The notes under the pieces are model-generated. The model had not been told where the DNA came from, searched no databases, and saw only the letters and a list, made by a program, of their open reading frames with translations. From Schistosoma mansoni (lineage: Eukaryota > Platyhelminthes > Trematoda > Strigeidida > Schistosomatidae), in NCBI RefSeq assembly GCF_000237925.1, contig NW_017386017.1, positions 1,054,001 through 1,118,000 on the forward strand: a stretch of 64,000 nucleotides of DNA, written 5' to 3'. Position numbers and translations under genes: made by a program. Shown piece after piece: positions 1-12,649 of the stretch. Within the stretch, counting starts at the first letter, position 1; every line of letters starts with the position of its first letter.

Positions 1-796
1 TTTTTTTAGATGACCTTAGTCTTATCAAGCGGTGACTAAGTGGTTAACGCATTATAATTTTAAATACTTTGTTTCAGGTTCGAACAATGCTTTATCTACT
101 TTGGTTTATAGACTACGTTAATATCACTAGCATCTAGTAGAGAGTGTGATTAAATTCATTCTGTATAATAGTAACAATTAAAAAATAGGCTAACAAATAA
201 GAAATTAATGAATGTAGTCCGTTAATCTACGTTAATGTGTCAACTAGAATATCATTAGAAAACGTGAAGGCATTTTAGATAAATGCACCCCAGATTATTG
301 AGTAATGATACAGTAACGAGAGAATTAACAAAGGGTAGATTGAGTTACAGTGTATATATCATTAATTAAGTACAAATCCATAGACTAAAAGACTCTGTAA
401 CACATTTATTTGATAACGCTTAGTGATAGTATTTAGTTTCCAAGACCTCGGCAGGCAAAGGTAAGGCCAAAAGCTTACGACATAAGTGTTGAAAGTCGGA
501 GACTGACTAGTGAACCACACTCCTACAACTTGCATAATATATTAATTTGAGTTAAAAATGCCAAGGCGCCTTTGGAGGAGCTATGTATGACTATGTTTGG
601 ATGGTAAGATGGTGGAGTGGCACACAATTATTCTAGATTACCAAGTTTTGATGCCCGTCGGTATTAACACACAGCAAAAATGTAATTCACAGCTAATTAC
701 GGTACTTACTAAATGAATCACATTATAATACAATTCAAGTATTCCTACAAAATACGAATACACAGTAAAACAATGTAATAATAATAATACTCTTAC
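1..796. other. Left flank: inside the APH1 gene, no exon seen
   Basis: This should be intron of APH1 or beyond. Bases 24-85 resemble the A and B boxes of a tRNA-related SINE (AAGTGGTTAACGC, then GGTTCGAAC), with the element otherwise unrecognisable. No further APH1 exon could be found. Confidence 0.4.
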
Positions 797-1212
797 ACGA
801 AAACAAAAAGAATGTTCTCGAATTCCATGTTGAATATATAGTTATTCCAGGGCCATAGGAATCAATAAGTATACGTAACGATTGTATAATACAACTCATC
901 AAACCATACCCTAATCCAGAGACATAAGCGACTGTAAGATGATCAAGTTGTATAGCATGATTATTATTATTGTTAATATCGCCACTATTATTATCGTTCA
1001 AAATATTATGATCATAGTCGTTTGTTATTATAATATTACTACTAGATATTTTTCTATTTCTTGTTAAATTTGAAACTTCATTTCTTTCAGCTTCTCTCCC
1101 ATGACTATGATTATCAATAATGTTGTCGTTATTAATTCCATCAACCAGCTGTGGTCTTGAAACGGGAGTAGTTGAACTACTTACAATCAGCTGAAGGCCG
1201 GATTCAGCTTTG
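797..1212 (-). CDS. APH1: APH1 coding exon 3
   Basis: 416 nt between acceptor CTATAG (ending 1213) and donor GTAAGA (796). It begins KAESGLQL, the conserved cytosolic loop. A long Asn/Ser-rich low-complexity stretch follows, then span 4 and the start of span 5 (TFFLFS). The next exon is not visible in the leftmost 790 bases. Confidence 0.85.
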
Positions 1213-4098
1213 CTATAGACGAAAAAGGAAGTAAAAGTGAATAAAAAAACATGAGAAAAAGCACTTTTACACAGTATATATATTATTTATTACCTAAAGA
1301 CGATCAACAACTTTCTTATCTAAACAATTTGGACTTCAATCACATCTTAAGTATGATACAGTTGTACATGAATAATAACTCTGTTGATAGCGAATAGTCA
1401 ATCTGTACGATTTTATCTCCCATTTAATGTTAAAGTGATCTCGAGTGTTTTTAAAGATATGATGGCGGTTGATACTTCCTAGTTATTCATGTCGTAGATG
1501 AATACTTTTCCTTGAGGTAGTTCAAGAATACAACTGAATTAAGGATGCTACTGACAGCCCGGGAGTGCAACAAAAAAGCACAAGGAACAACTGCTCAAAG
1601 CCAATCATACAGCCTGTTAGTGAGCAGTATTAGACTTGAGGTTTGAAGGAAATGCCTAACTACCGTTACACGCAAGTACAGTTAACAGTACAACTTCGCC
1701 CTTGAACCTAAAGGAATAATTTCCCCAGTCAATTTAACCTGACTTATTTATCGCGGTTCGTGCGCCCTACCACTACGTCAAAGCGGTAGCTACGGTTTGA
1801 AAGCATCGCAACACATGCATAAAAATTACTTAAAGCTAAGTACGTGTCAAATGTCTCGTACAGTTGTAATTTGATTTCTGACTATCATGGCAGAATATAC
1901 ATAGAAAGTGATTATCTTAAGATGAACAGCCCCACTCACTAAAAGTTAATGGCTTTGATAGTAAAAAAAAGTATGACAAACGACAAAAAAGGACGTACAA
2001 AATCAATAAAAAGAATAGAAATCGTAGAATCTCTTGAATTAACACGCCAATAAGAATCCCAAATGCAAGGTAAGCTCGTAGTGGGGTAACTATAAACCAC
2101 ATTACAGATGTGATAAGTAATGACACCAACCAGAAAAATCCACTAAATTAAGTTGGAAAAAAGAAAGAATTGAAAAATAGTAGATATAACAATTATTCAC
2201 AAAAATGGATTAACATTGAATTACATTAGTGGCTGATAGATTTTAATAACGATGGTATATGGATTGATGGATTTAAGTCGTTTTTCCTTTAGGGAACTAT
2301 CAGCAAGAATAATTTATTATTATCGGTGCATCAGGCACATATAGTCAAAAATGAAATATATGTATAGGAACCCATATATAATAAAAATCCATTTCCATAA
2401 CTGTGTCATTGATAAATAGAAAAACTCTCCGTGTAAATTTATTCCACCATATCCTTGGAAATCGTAAACAATTGGGCCCTATTTAGCAGTATTTCCTAAT
2501 TCATGTGACCATAAACATGTTACTAAAAATTAAGTTCATATATTCATGTATCATTAGATTTTAAATACGATGAGGATCTAAATTCAATATTAAGTTAACA
2601 CTTTTTATTGGTAAAGTTGCAGTAGCCATTTAGATGAAGAATTATTCTCTTTCAGATATCTGTTCTATATCTTATTTTGTTTTGACACAAGTTCATCCAT
2701 ATTTTTGTCTTCCTTATAACCATCAAGTGAACACTCTTTATTAGCTTATTTTTATAAGATTTCATTTTTATCTTTTGGTGACTACGTAACTGTAAATACT
2801 GATTGACTTTTAGTACCTCTGTTAATGACGCAATAATATTGCATTTTTATTATCGACCATTATATAGAAAATAACTATAAACTAATATTTACTTTAGGCA
2901 GTTGAACAGCGACGAGAAGTGGAATCCAGAATGTGTGTTTCCTAGTATTTGGGACTCGTCAACTTGAAATGCCTGCACCTGTGCTGATACTGACGTTGGG
3001 ATTCAGACCCAGTATATTTGCTTCAAATACCCAAAGCGTTATCCACTTAGCTACTGAGTTCAGATAGTCACTCAATTAATGGCAATATATAGGTAATACC
3101 CTTAGGATGTACGTATGCCAAAAGAGATCATTCAACTGCAATCATCAACATAAACTGGAGGATGTAGACCATCTCTATAGATGAATTATTATTTATTGCT
3201 GTTACAAAGAAACACCAATAGCTATCATATAGTCCGTAAAACATAGTAAAAATACACCCTATACTTTTGAAGTATTTTTTCACTAGTAATAAACTAGTCT
3301 AAATTCGGAGGGATGACACAGTAAATTTAAGGTATATGAGCTAAGTATATCAATACAAACCACTCTGTCGCAGAACCAGATTATGATTTATATTGTTTAG
3401 AATGACAGGCCAAAATAGGAATTAATTTTTGGTTTAGATTTTACACTCATGTTTTATCTTTATTATCCAAGAACGAGTTTGTGTTGAAACTCTTAACTTT
3501 CCTGAGCCGGAAGTGAAATAAATAAGCCTAGAGGGAAGTACCTGCGAAGACTTAAGTGTCCCGTTAAATTGCCAAAAGTCAGAGACTCTAAGATATTACA
3601 TTATGGCTTTTGAATACCTGCACTGAAGGATTATAGGGCCAGTTGTTTAATATGTATGAACTGGACAGGACAAAATTTGACAATTGTTTCTTAAAAGTGA
3701 ATTCTATATAATCGTTGTGTACTTAGTTGTCTGAGATGATCGACTGTGACTTGAGACACTATTAAAACTTTTGAATTAAAATTCCGAAATAGTTTAATAA
3801 TCTCTTGAAGGTTGTAAGTCTTGCTCATCAATGATGAAAATTGCAAGAAATAAATTTAAAATAACATGTTAAAACTTCTCAAAATACTTTTTAGCAATAC
3901 GAGCAAACGTATACAAGAAAATTGAGAGTTGCCTGAGTAAAAAGGAAATAGTTAAAAATAACCTTAATGAAATTGCAATGAATACCTGGCTGTGAGTAAA
4001 ATGACTTTTATTGGACAATTGGCGACTGTACATAGGAAAAGAATTAAACAAGGACCCACTCCAATAAGAGTACAGCCAACTCCCCCCAAACAAGTCAT
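797..4098 (-). CDS. APH1: APH-1, gamma-secretase subunit (5' three exons; gene continues off the left edge)
   Basis: APH-1 is the multi-pass scaffold subunit of gamma-secretase (with presenilin, nicastrin and PEN-2), the intramembrane protease that cleaves Notch and similar substrates. Coding exons at 4098-3986, 2142-1999 and 1212-797 join in frame and align end to end with animal APH-1. The N-terminus is the first membrane span (GCTLIGVGPCLILFL). It is followed by GFFWLVSLL, then LIQEILRF, then KAESGLQL, then the fourth span AYVSGLGYGL and DSYGPGI. All junctions have GT/AG. The remaining spans, with the two conserved histidines, must lie left of position 1. Odd features are a linker of about 75 extra residues, rich in Asn and Ser, between spans 3 and 4, and Cys in place of the third Gly of the GxxxGxxxG helix motif. 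Identification is from remembered family sequence, and the match is long and ordered. Confidence 0.88.
1999..2142 (-). CDS. APH1: APH1 coding exon 2
   Basis: 144 nt between acceptor TTTAG (2144-2143) and donor GTACGT (1998). It encodes spans 2 and 3: GFFWLVSLLITSVMWFIV, then YLAFGILIGVLIQEILRF. It ends with two bases that join C from exon 3 to give Phe. Confidence 0.87.
2890..3070 (-). repeat. SM-alpha-type SINE (old copy) in APH1 intron 2
   Basis: Read on the minus strand it has the SM-alpha order: a tRNA-like head (AGTGGATAACGC-like), GACGAGTCCCAAATA, GGATTCCACT. It lies between APH1 exons 1 and 2. The ribozyme core is altered (GTTGACGAG instead of CTGANGAG, GGAAAC instead of CGAAAC), so it is probably inactive. 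Confidence 0.7.
3986..4098 (-). CDS. APH1: APH1 coding exon 1
   Basis: Starts at ATG 4098-4096 and encodes 37 residues plus two bases (first membrane span). The donor CAG|GTATTC lies at 3986/3985. The split codon AG+T gives Ser, joining to GFFWLVSLL in exon 2, where other APH-1 proteins have a small residue before FFWLVS. The start is the first Met of the family's usual N-terminus. Confidence 0.85.
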
Positions 4099-4099
4099 T

Positions 4100-7000
4100 A
4101 GTTATATTCAAAAAGCATAGAAAATTGAACTGATATCTAGAGGTATAAAAGAAGTACAAAGCAAAGGACCAAAATTATAACAGGAAATTGTGAATGACTT
4201 TAACGTTACATCCAACGGAATCACGAATCCTTTGGTGGTTCTTTGGAATACGAAAGTGAATGCCTCTAATATTAAGCACAAATTATGTACAGAATAGTCA
4301 CTATCGAAAAGGAATACTACAAAAACTTCCTTTTGTAGTAGATATCTGAACTGGAATGAATGGACGAAATAAAATTGGAAAGTATTTCTTTATTCGACTT
4401 GTAATACTCACGAGGCCACCGAACAATGGTAGTAATTCTTAAACTGATTCAAACAGAAGTTGCATCTCTAATCCCACAGAAAAAGAGGTTGAGTTGTGGC
4501 TTACTAGCTTGTGTTTGATTTTCGGTCATCGAGTTAGGAAATAAAGTTTGCATGATCAAAAATGGCTTTACTAACCAAATATCACGTTTGCTTACAGATA
4601 AAGTATAAAGTCAGTGAGCTACAGTATTTTCAGTTAGCAGGAACAGAAGTAGAAATTATCGGACGTATGACCATAATTTACCAAGAGACTAGATGTTAAC
4701 AGATATGCAAGAAGGTTTGTTTTTACCACTTAAAAATACAGTAAGGACCGGAGGGAATCGAAGCGCGCATTGACAGTCAGTTATTTCAACAACCAGTAGC
4801 AGTGATTAAAGAAAGCTTAGAGAAAATCAGTTTACGAAGTTACACCTAAATAAAAGTGATTTAACGCTAAGTTATTTAAAATACAACCAATATATTTGTC
4901 ATACTAGAGAGAAACAGTTGACTAATCTCCAACCACTACGTAAATAAATTATTGCGGTCCAGAAGGTTAATGACGAACCAATGTCGATCATATACCTGCA
5001 AAGATACCGGACTTGTTAAAAAAACCCAAAATCAAAGTTCATATGATAACAAATTACTCTTAAAGTTCACAAGGAAACTAACTAGGAATTAATAGCAAGA
5101 ACGAGATGAACTGATAAAAAAAGTAAGGAAGTTTGAGGATGATAGCCTTTTCGGTTAACACTGTGTAGACAATAGAGAAGTTCTCAGTTTTGGCTGTGGC
5201 AATATGGTATAAAGAGTAGTCATTACAGGTCGTCTTCAACTGGATCATCATGACTTGTTAAATAAAACCATCTGCGGTTGAGTCCTTCCATGGACTAAAA
5301 CTTCTTAAGTTCCTATTCCTCTAGTTCAGGTGTTTTTTTTCATTTCTTCACAATAATGTCATTTTGTGGTCAGTGGAATATTTTTGGTTACCAAATGTAC
5401 CTTTTGTGGAATTAAATTAAACATATTTTCAACAGACGTAATGTCAAGTCTCAAACCGTCCAGTCCGACAATATCTAGGACCTGATTTAGAGAGAAAACC
5501 AAATGCTTCTGGAATATAATTGTTTATTTTGAAAGTCCACGTTATAGCTTTACTACATTTTCATACGTTTTAGTAAGTGAAGCTAGCAACAATGGTATGT
5601 ATAGGAGTCAGGGATAGAATAACAGGAACAAATCGGTTTTCGAACAGTTTTAAAGTAAACTCATAGCGTGGTCACTCAGATTCTCAGTTATAAGACCGAA
5701 ATCCCCATTTTAGTTTCCTTTTATTGCAGTCTTAACATCCAGCACAACGACGGATATACAGAGAGTAGTATTTTCCACTCAGTTGAAGGGAGTTGAGCAC
5801 ATGATAAAGTGGATAATTCGAACAAAAACAGACTAAATCTTGCCAATATGCTTCCAAGGTTTACTACATTTTACGTACAACGGGGATCCGTATTTCCAAA
5901 TATCTACATTTTTCTAAACAGTTCAATTAACTCGCTAGCCAGGATTTTGCTTATTCTCTTTTATACTCAGCAATGGCTTTAGTGGGAGAATGAAATGTCA
6001 AGTTTAAAAACTATAAGATGTTCAGTATTTCTGATTAGGATACGATTGGATGTGCAAGTCAATTACTGTTTCCTTGATTCCGTAAGTGCTACTTTAGATC
6101 AAATTTACCTAGTGAATCAACTTAGCCCGAATGTTACTGTGGGGAACATACAATTGGAATACCATAAACAACCTAGATGTGAGAAAATCATGATAGTTTT
6201 GTCCAAAAGCATTTGATTTCAAAAATGAATTCGCTACTGCTACCCTAAAGCATAATAACACGAGACGATTGTTGTTTTCGAATCAGTTTGATCTGGAACA
6301 TAAATTTGGTTCATTCTCTCGAATTCGAAATGAAGCTTATAAAAAAAGATGATGAGTTGTTGGAAAAAGTTTAGGGGAGCGTAACTAAGTTGATCCCTCA
6401 ATCACAAAACTGCCGTATGACGAAAGTCAGTCTAAAATAAACCTATTACATTGTCATATGAAATGATTAAGAGTTCTTGAATTACTTAACCACAACTTTG
6501 CATTTGACACGCTTTCATTGTCCTCGTTTACAAATGAGCTTCGAAAAACCTTACAAACCCAGAACAAATCAGTTGCCAGCTGACGATAGAGTTTCAAAAC
6601 GAACGCCGATTCTCAACACGTGATCAAGACTACATCTGTTGACACATTCTAAAGTTAGATCAAAGAAGATCAACACATGTCATCCAGCATTCTGTTCTTT
6701 TACGGGTTAAAACTTGTATTAAACCAAGTTATTTTTAAATGAGCTACAAACTGCAGTACATATTGCCGCTGTTGGTCTGGATAAAATATATTCATTATCT
6801 CCAAGTCATTTATTTGTCCCTCTGAGTCTTTGTCCATAAATGTCGTGAGAACTATTGGGAAATTCATAAAGCTACTTAGGACTCGTTAAGAGATCGAAGC
6901 ATGAATTGAACTTATTTTCAATAAAAGTATCAACATAAAGAAATTGTTTAATATAGGGTTATAAAAAACCAAATGTTAAACCCTTAAAAACTCATAAAAT

Positions 7001-7105
7001 CCGTGCATAAGATTTTCGTTACGTCGTTTTAGGACTCTCAGAGGAACAATACAGTGGCACTGTACATTATGGGAGATTACTGAACACTTGAAGGTAAAAC
7101 TGTCG
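4100..7105. other. Intergenic stretch, no gene recognised
   Basis: AT-rich sequence upstream of APH1 exon 1. Open frames such as 5995-6216 are short and show no domain or splice logic. It would contain the APH1 promoter, but no convincing core element was picked out. Confidence 0.4.
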
Positions 7106-7109
7106 TAAA

Positions 7110-7292
7110 ATGACTGGTGCGTCACCTCAAAAATTGATCACCAGTGATCGAAATTCTCCCGATGAGCATTCACCTCCTAACTCACCATCACAACCTAGAC
7201 AAAGAAGGAGACATCGGTCATTTATGCATACTTCATTACAAATGAATTTTCTCTTTAGGTTTCAAGATTGCCATTGTCAATCTGAATTATGA
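7110..7292 (+). CDS. Possible N-terminal exon of an unknown gene
   Basis: The ATG at 7110 opens a 60-codon frame rich in Ser, Pro, Arg and Gln (SPPNSPSQPRQRRRHR), more biased than chance AT-rich frames here. A splice acceptor-like CTCTTTAG at 7251-7258 and a donor-like ATG|GTAATT at 7301 sit near its end, so the true exon may end earlier. A well-formed 42-nt microexon follows at 7634-7675. The product is not recognised, and no homology is claimed. Confidence 0.25.
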   Translation: MTGASPQKLITSDRNSPDEHSPPNSPSQPRQRRRHRSFMHTSLQMNFLFRFQDCHCQSEL

Positions 7293-7633
7293 TGAATTAT
7301 GGTAATTAGTGAGCTAAATGTTACCTCTATTACAAACCGTACACAACCATCCTTGTATACAAGGGTGTATTTCTATGGCCGTTTTTATTGAGTATTACGC
7401 CAACGCCTACATTCGACATCTGGTTTCTTGGAAGTTTCACAAGCGGCTTAGCAAGAACGATTTTCCCAAAATATGGTCAATGTCACATTCGAGTTATTCA
7501 GTGTACATGCTAATCAATTGACTTTAGACACTGAACATATCAACTGGATTATACGATGTAATTGCTGCCTAATCCCAAGGCATTCTTAACAATGGATTGA
7601 TCCACTTGTGGCATGTAGTTTTATATTTTGCAG

Positions 7634-7675
7634 CTGAAATTTGCTTTAATTGGTGTCTCCTACCTAGGACTTATG
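7634..7675 (+). CDS. Candidate 42-nt microexon (hydrophobic)
   Basis: A T-rich tract and TTTTGCAG at 7626-7633 are followed by 42 nt open in one frame (LKFALIGVSYLGLM), then ATG|GTAAGA, a strong donor. The length is a multiple of three. It could be a membrane-span microexon of the gene suggested at 7110, but neither the upstream nor the downstream partner exon is proven. Confidence 0.25.
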
Positions 7676-7699
7676 GTAAGAGTATAGCAACAACAAGTT

Positions 7700-10600
7700 A
7701 TATTATGGCTTCTGTAGACCTGAACGTTATCTTTTGATAGAAATTACTTGATCAAAGACTCTTAAGTTAGACAAAATTCAAACGTGGTGTAGATGCCACA
7801 GGTACTCAAAATTCGACAACACCATTGCACGTAACACCTTTATAATCGAAGCATACCTACCCAGTTAATTCAAGTCAGAAATGAAGATATATTTGAAAGG
7901 CGGTAGATATAGTGGGAAGCGTCTTATCTAAACTGGAAAACAGTTGTAAAACAAGACGTACACACTCGTTATCTGGTGCGGTTGCGTGATCGAAAGCCTT
8001 CAGATAGGTGTGTCCATTAAAACTAAACACGTAAGCATAAAATGTTGAGTACTTACAAAACAATTTGTTTTGGGGATTTGCTTACCACTACAGTGACTAT
8101 TTCCAACCGGTAAGTGAAGCTGAAATCTCGTAAATGCAGATAATGTAGACTCATCACATTCATCAGGGAAGTAAAAATAGTCTTAGCGAATGTCGGAAGT
8201 ATCTATATGTTGTTTTCAAGAGTGCGTTCTATGTTGGGAGACCTTTTCTAGCCACTGGACTTGTTGAAAAACCGCAAGAATGTGTATTTATTGTGTAAAC
8301 ATGTAAATCAAGTTACTTTGACCATGAATCCATGCCCCTAGTTTCTTTACGTGGCGGCGAGTTTACGAAAGGCTTTCGAGATGGTGCAAAACCATATATG
8401 TTCAGCAAAATTTGTGGTATGTGATCTGTTGATCATAAAATTTTCAGATGATGATAAGAGAAACATAGTTCTCTCAGTACGACTAAAGTCGACATTCAAT
8501 TATGTACTCAAATGTGTGAAGAATAGTTTTCGAAGAGAAATCACCATCAGTGATGTTCTCAATACGAAGTCCAAAATCACTAACGATAAGTTCCTAATTA
8601 AATTTTAGTCACCTAGCTATTCTCAATGTGATGTGCTCACCTTATTGCATCCGAATTAATGATTTAGACATTTCTGTTCACAGGACGGTTTCATGACGCG
8701 GTTTTGTTTCGCGACTCATTGTCAGACTGACCTGTGTGTCAAGTGTCTTGAAGTGGTATGTAATGACTTGAAATACGATATATAATACTATATATATTAT
8801 ATAATATAAATATGGACAGCTTAGAAAGTTATTTCATTAATATTACTCGTAGATATTGATTGTTCCGATTAGTTATTATCGGTAATTGCGATCGTTGTCG
8901 TCCGTTACTGTCTGTGTGGACAAAGAAATAGTCAATCGACGGTGTGAAACAGACATTGGATACCTTTTATTGATGTAATATGGGACAATCCCCACTTACG
9001 AAGCTAAAACTAGACAATGTTGAGTTGAAAGTGGCCCGCTCTTATTATAAGCATTACGATAGTCTTGTACTATGTGGAAAATTTAACAAACCAGACTTTG
9101 GTTTTTCAAATTATTTTTTTCCCTTTTCGAACAAGAAGCGAAACGATTGATTTTATAGTTGAATCTTTATTGACGTCAATTTTGTCATCGAATATGTATA
9201 AATTTAAAATGACAAGAATTTGCAAACTGACGTTGGATCCGGAAACGATCCATTGTAAAAAAAGTATGGCAGTTCCTTAGATTTAGTTCACTCTGTACAG
9301 TCATGTACATAAATACTAAACTTAAAGTACAATGAGTTGCATGCATTGACAGTGATGGATATCATAGTTTTCCAATCGTTAACTTGACGATATGCCATAA
9401 TCAACAGTTTGCCTACTGAGGGCCGTAGTTTTGTGTAAATTATACACCTCCGAGTCTCATTCAATCCGAAACTCGTTCCAATGTGCTCCGTGCTTCTGGC
9501 TGACATCGGGAATCAGTCATATACTAGTTCGTATCACGTGACATGCAGTCGCTTCACGGAACACGAAATACTTGCGGTCTTAAAGGTTTACTGTGGATAC
9601 AGTCGTCGAGGATATAATCATCCTTGTCTAAGATTCCACGCCATCAATAAACTTAATACCATGAACAAAGGCACATGACGAAGTTTCGGCTTCATACTGC
9701 CGTAAAATGTGGTATCAGTACGTGCACTTGCCATCTGACAATATTTAGTCTAGCCAGTTAATTGAGAAATTGAATCGCCCGGTTGTTATAACAGCCATAA
9801 ATAGGTTAATTGCTAACAGTTAGGCGTGACTTCGTCGTAAGTTTGAAGGTCAGACCATCCTCATTCAACTCGAATGGACACCAATATTCCACAGAGATCA
9901 GCTATTTTAATGATCTCCAAAAGCGATAAAAAAAAATTGGAAATTATTTTAACAGTTGATTTTGTGAGTTGATCATAGGTAGATCACCAACCCAAACAAC
10001 CAATAAAGGGGAAATAAAGGCGAACAAAAGGGAAAATGCATTGGAAAATAAGGAGTAAATAAAGCGGAAATGTCCACTTTTTCGCCTGTCTTGGGGAAAT
10101 ACAGCGGAATTTCTCCCTCATATCGCTCTGTTTCAACTGTCGCTAAATTGTCTACTTTTCGCCTAAATATCCACTGAATTATCCACTTTTCGCCTAAATA
10201 TACGCCAAATTGTTTACTTTTCGACTATATACACACCGATGTAATTTCGCACCCACTTTTAAAACGCTTTCGTCAATACCCCAAATATCTCCTGTGTCCG
10301 CCTTCATTTCCACAACACAGCACACGAAAAGTGTAATGTAAGTAAAATATGGTATATGTTCAAACATTTTTATTGAAAACAAAGGCGTATTGTTGTATAA
10401 CGTTATGAGTAGTCTACAGATGCTACAGCATCAATCGTCATAATTTAATTGCAATTGTAATGTGAATGTGTCGTCTGAAAAGAGCTACAAAAGAACGATA
10501 GGTGATATTTTAATTATAAGGTACATGTGCCTAATTGCAAATGCATTTGAAATCAAACAGGCTTCTTCAAATAACAAAGTATGCACATTACAAATATATA

Positions 10601-10830
10601 TATTGAAAACAGAGTTTAACAGGAATAGCATTCCATATGTTATTTCTTTTCATAACGCTTGTTGGACTATTGAGAATCAAAAAATTCTTGTGAGTTCTAA
10701 AATGTAAAGGAAAAATACGTTACTATATCTGAAAAACTTGTTTTTACACAACTAGCTACTTCAAGCTGAATTTACAGTCGTATTCTTTAACACCGAAAAC
10801 TTTACCTGTAAATAAGTCAAAAACGGCAGT
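7700..10830. other. Stretch without recognised gene
   Basis: Open frames (for example 8351-8608, 9065-9280 and 9288-9678 on both strands) show no family resemblance. Bases 8765-8815 are an AT dinucleotide-rich tract. The 9990-10240 part has a purine-rich half followed by repeats of a CACTTTTCGCCT-like motif, described separately. Confidence 0.4.
10018..10230. repeat. Clustered CACTTTTCGCCT-like repeats near the CACTA transposase
   Basis: The motif (C/T)(C/T)ACTTTTCGCCT recurs with small changes near 10074, 10153, 10181 and 10212, and an inverted form AGGCGAACAAAAG lies at 10018. Short clustered repeats of this kind are typical subterminal transposase-binding arrays of CACTA elements. The transposase coding remnant starts 600 bases to the right and points this way. 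The link is inference. Confidence 0.4.
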
Positions 10831-12608
10831 CACCTTAAGGTCGCATGTACGTGTTCTTTCTTCCTTCGATAACGCTTTTGTACCTTGTCTCTCATGTCGT
10901 GAGTATAACCTTGAGTAGCGATGTCATACAGTTTTGAAAGGTCTTTTTCGTTGACAGATGATGAAAGGAATCAATAGGTAATGCATCTGATGTTTGAAAA
11001 CTTTATGTATCTTACTTCGTACGTAGCCATAAAACCGGCACTTCAGAAGTGCCGCATTGACGTTTTAGGATCATCACCCATTAAACGCGTCAACATGGTC
11101 ATCTATAATACGAACAAATGATCAAATTATTGTTGTGTGTTTACAAATCTGTCCCTTACATTTTCTGCTCTAGACAAGCGTCCAATGTTCCCAGTTCCTC
11201 TTCAGATGACTTAGGGAACTGTTGACTTGATAGTCCACAGTCAAATTGACGAGGATGTTCGCGCTCAGCGAACTTCGAAAGCAGCTGTTTTATTTTTGTA
11301 CTCAACTCACTAATACTTGACGATATATTCAGCAGCACCGTATGCAGTCTATCAAATCTGAAAAATTGAACTTCATCGTGCGGGCGACTTACTCAGCCGC
11401 TAACGTACTGTCTACACGGCTATAATCGGACGTTGAGGGCCAGATGTTTAATTGAGTCGAACCACTAATGTACATCTACAAGGCAAAAAAACGCACTTGG
11501 CAATCGGAGAGACAACACTGTCAAACAACCGAAACTTGGGATATCGGACGCGGCTATTTCCTGCCTGCATCTCTGTGACATCCATGTCAACCGAATTATA
11601 AAGAAACCCTTCTCTAAGCTTCAACGTACCTCTACGAAACTTTAGTAATATTATTGAACTGAGCTTCACTGGCTACCTGTGTACTGTTAGTCGATATGCA
11701 ACTTGAAGCCTATCGCGGAATGACATTCTTTCCGCGTCACGCTGAGGTGCTTGCTTATCAATTGAATACCCACTATGTATGGATTTCTCAATTTGTCTGA
11801 TATAAGACTCGAATGGGAATGCTGAATAAGTGCCTAAAGGTCCATGTGCAAGAACATCGTCAGGAGGATGTTTTAACAAATGCACATTATAAACTAAGTT
11901 TTCACACCCATAATACCATTCATATTCTCTCAGGAAATTCCTTAAATCCATCCTGGAAGATTCTATAACCCCATTGTGTAATTTAAGATGCGCAAGCAAA
12001 TGAAGTGATAGAGCTAGACGTTTGGAATTTAGATACAAAGGTTTGGGCAGAGTAGTTTGCAGTATTACTGGGCCCAAATATATAAGAAGCAACCTACACT
12101 CCGACGCTTTCCATACCGATACGGAGTCTAGTGTACGGCATTAACGCTGAAAGTCGGACGGAGTACTTTCCACGCAACAAGGTCTTTACTGATTTATACT
12201 CCTAATTACACATGATTCTACGTTCATCAGTCTTTTATGTGCTCATTTTGTCCAGAGAGTCACAAGTTTTTCGGTGGCACCTAAGTACGCCATGTGCATT
12301 GGATCTAGTGGGAAATTTGAGATCATGTTAATTGAAAGGCTTTCGAAAATGGAATGTTCTTGATGGTGAACAGATTGTGTCTGATGTAGGAAGCTGTCGT
12401 CTGTTCTTGACGTATATTCACTAGCTAAGAAATTCATCTTACCATCAAGCCGTCTACCAACTACAACACATCTGTCGCAACCTCCCTTTCCGTTGTGATT
12501 AACCGTGTATTTAACATCCGAACGAGCAGGTGCATCACATATTGCAGCGGTTAACTTAATAGCTAGGTATTTGTTGAACTTAACACTAAGCAGACCCATG
12601 TCAGTCAC
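10830..12608 (-). mobile_element. Decayed CACTA-like (EnSpm) DNA transposon, transposase region
   Basis: Minus-strand pieces follow the order of animal CACTA-type transposases. At 12608-12243, ICDAPAR is followed by a CDRCVVVGRRLDGK block and NFPLDPMHMAYLGATEKLV. At 12092-11673, the later domain (DUF4218-like) has CENLVYNVHLLKH and GTYSAFPFESYIRQIEKSI. At 11338-11156, a tail contains QQFPKSSEEELGTLD, like the start of DUF4806. Further bits run to about 10835. Stops and frame changes separate the pieces, so it is inactive. SmTRC1 of S. mansoni is the known precedent. Terminal CACTA repeats were not located. Confidence 0.75.
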
Positions 12609-12649
12609 TTATCCTGTTTATGACTTCATAAGGGATATCAAAACTTCTT

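Noticed and set aside
24-100. tRNA gene
   Set aside because: Only A- and B-box-like words are present. No cloverleaf stems pair, so it is at most a SINE relic.
3869-4159. 96-codon minus-strand frame as a gene of its own
   Set aside because: It is the wrong frame of APH1 exon 1. The real product is read in the neighbouring frame from 4098.
11448-11669. 73-codon minus-strand frame as host gene
   Set aside because: Lies between transposase pieces and shows no independent domain; treated as part of the CACTA remnant.
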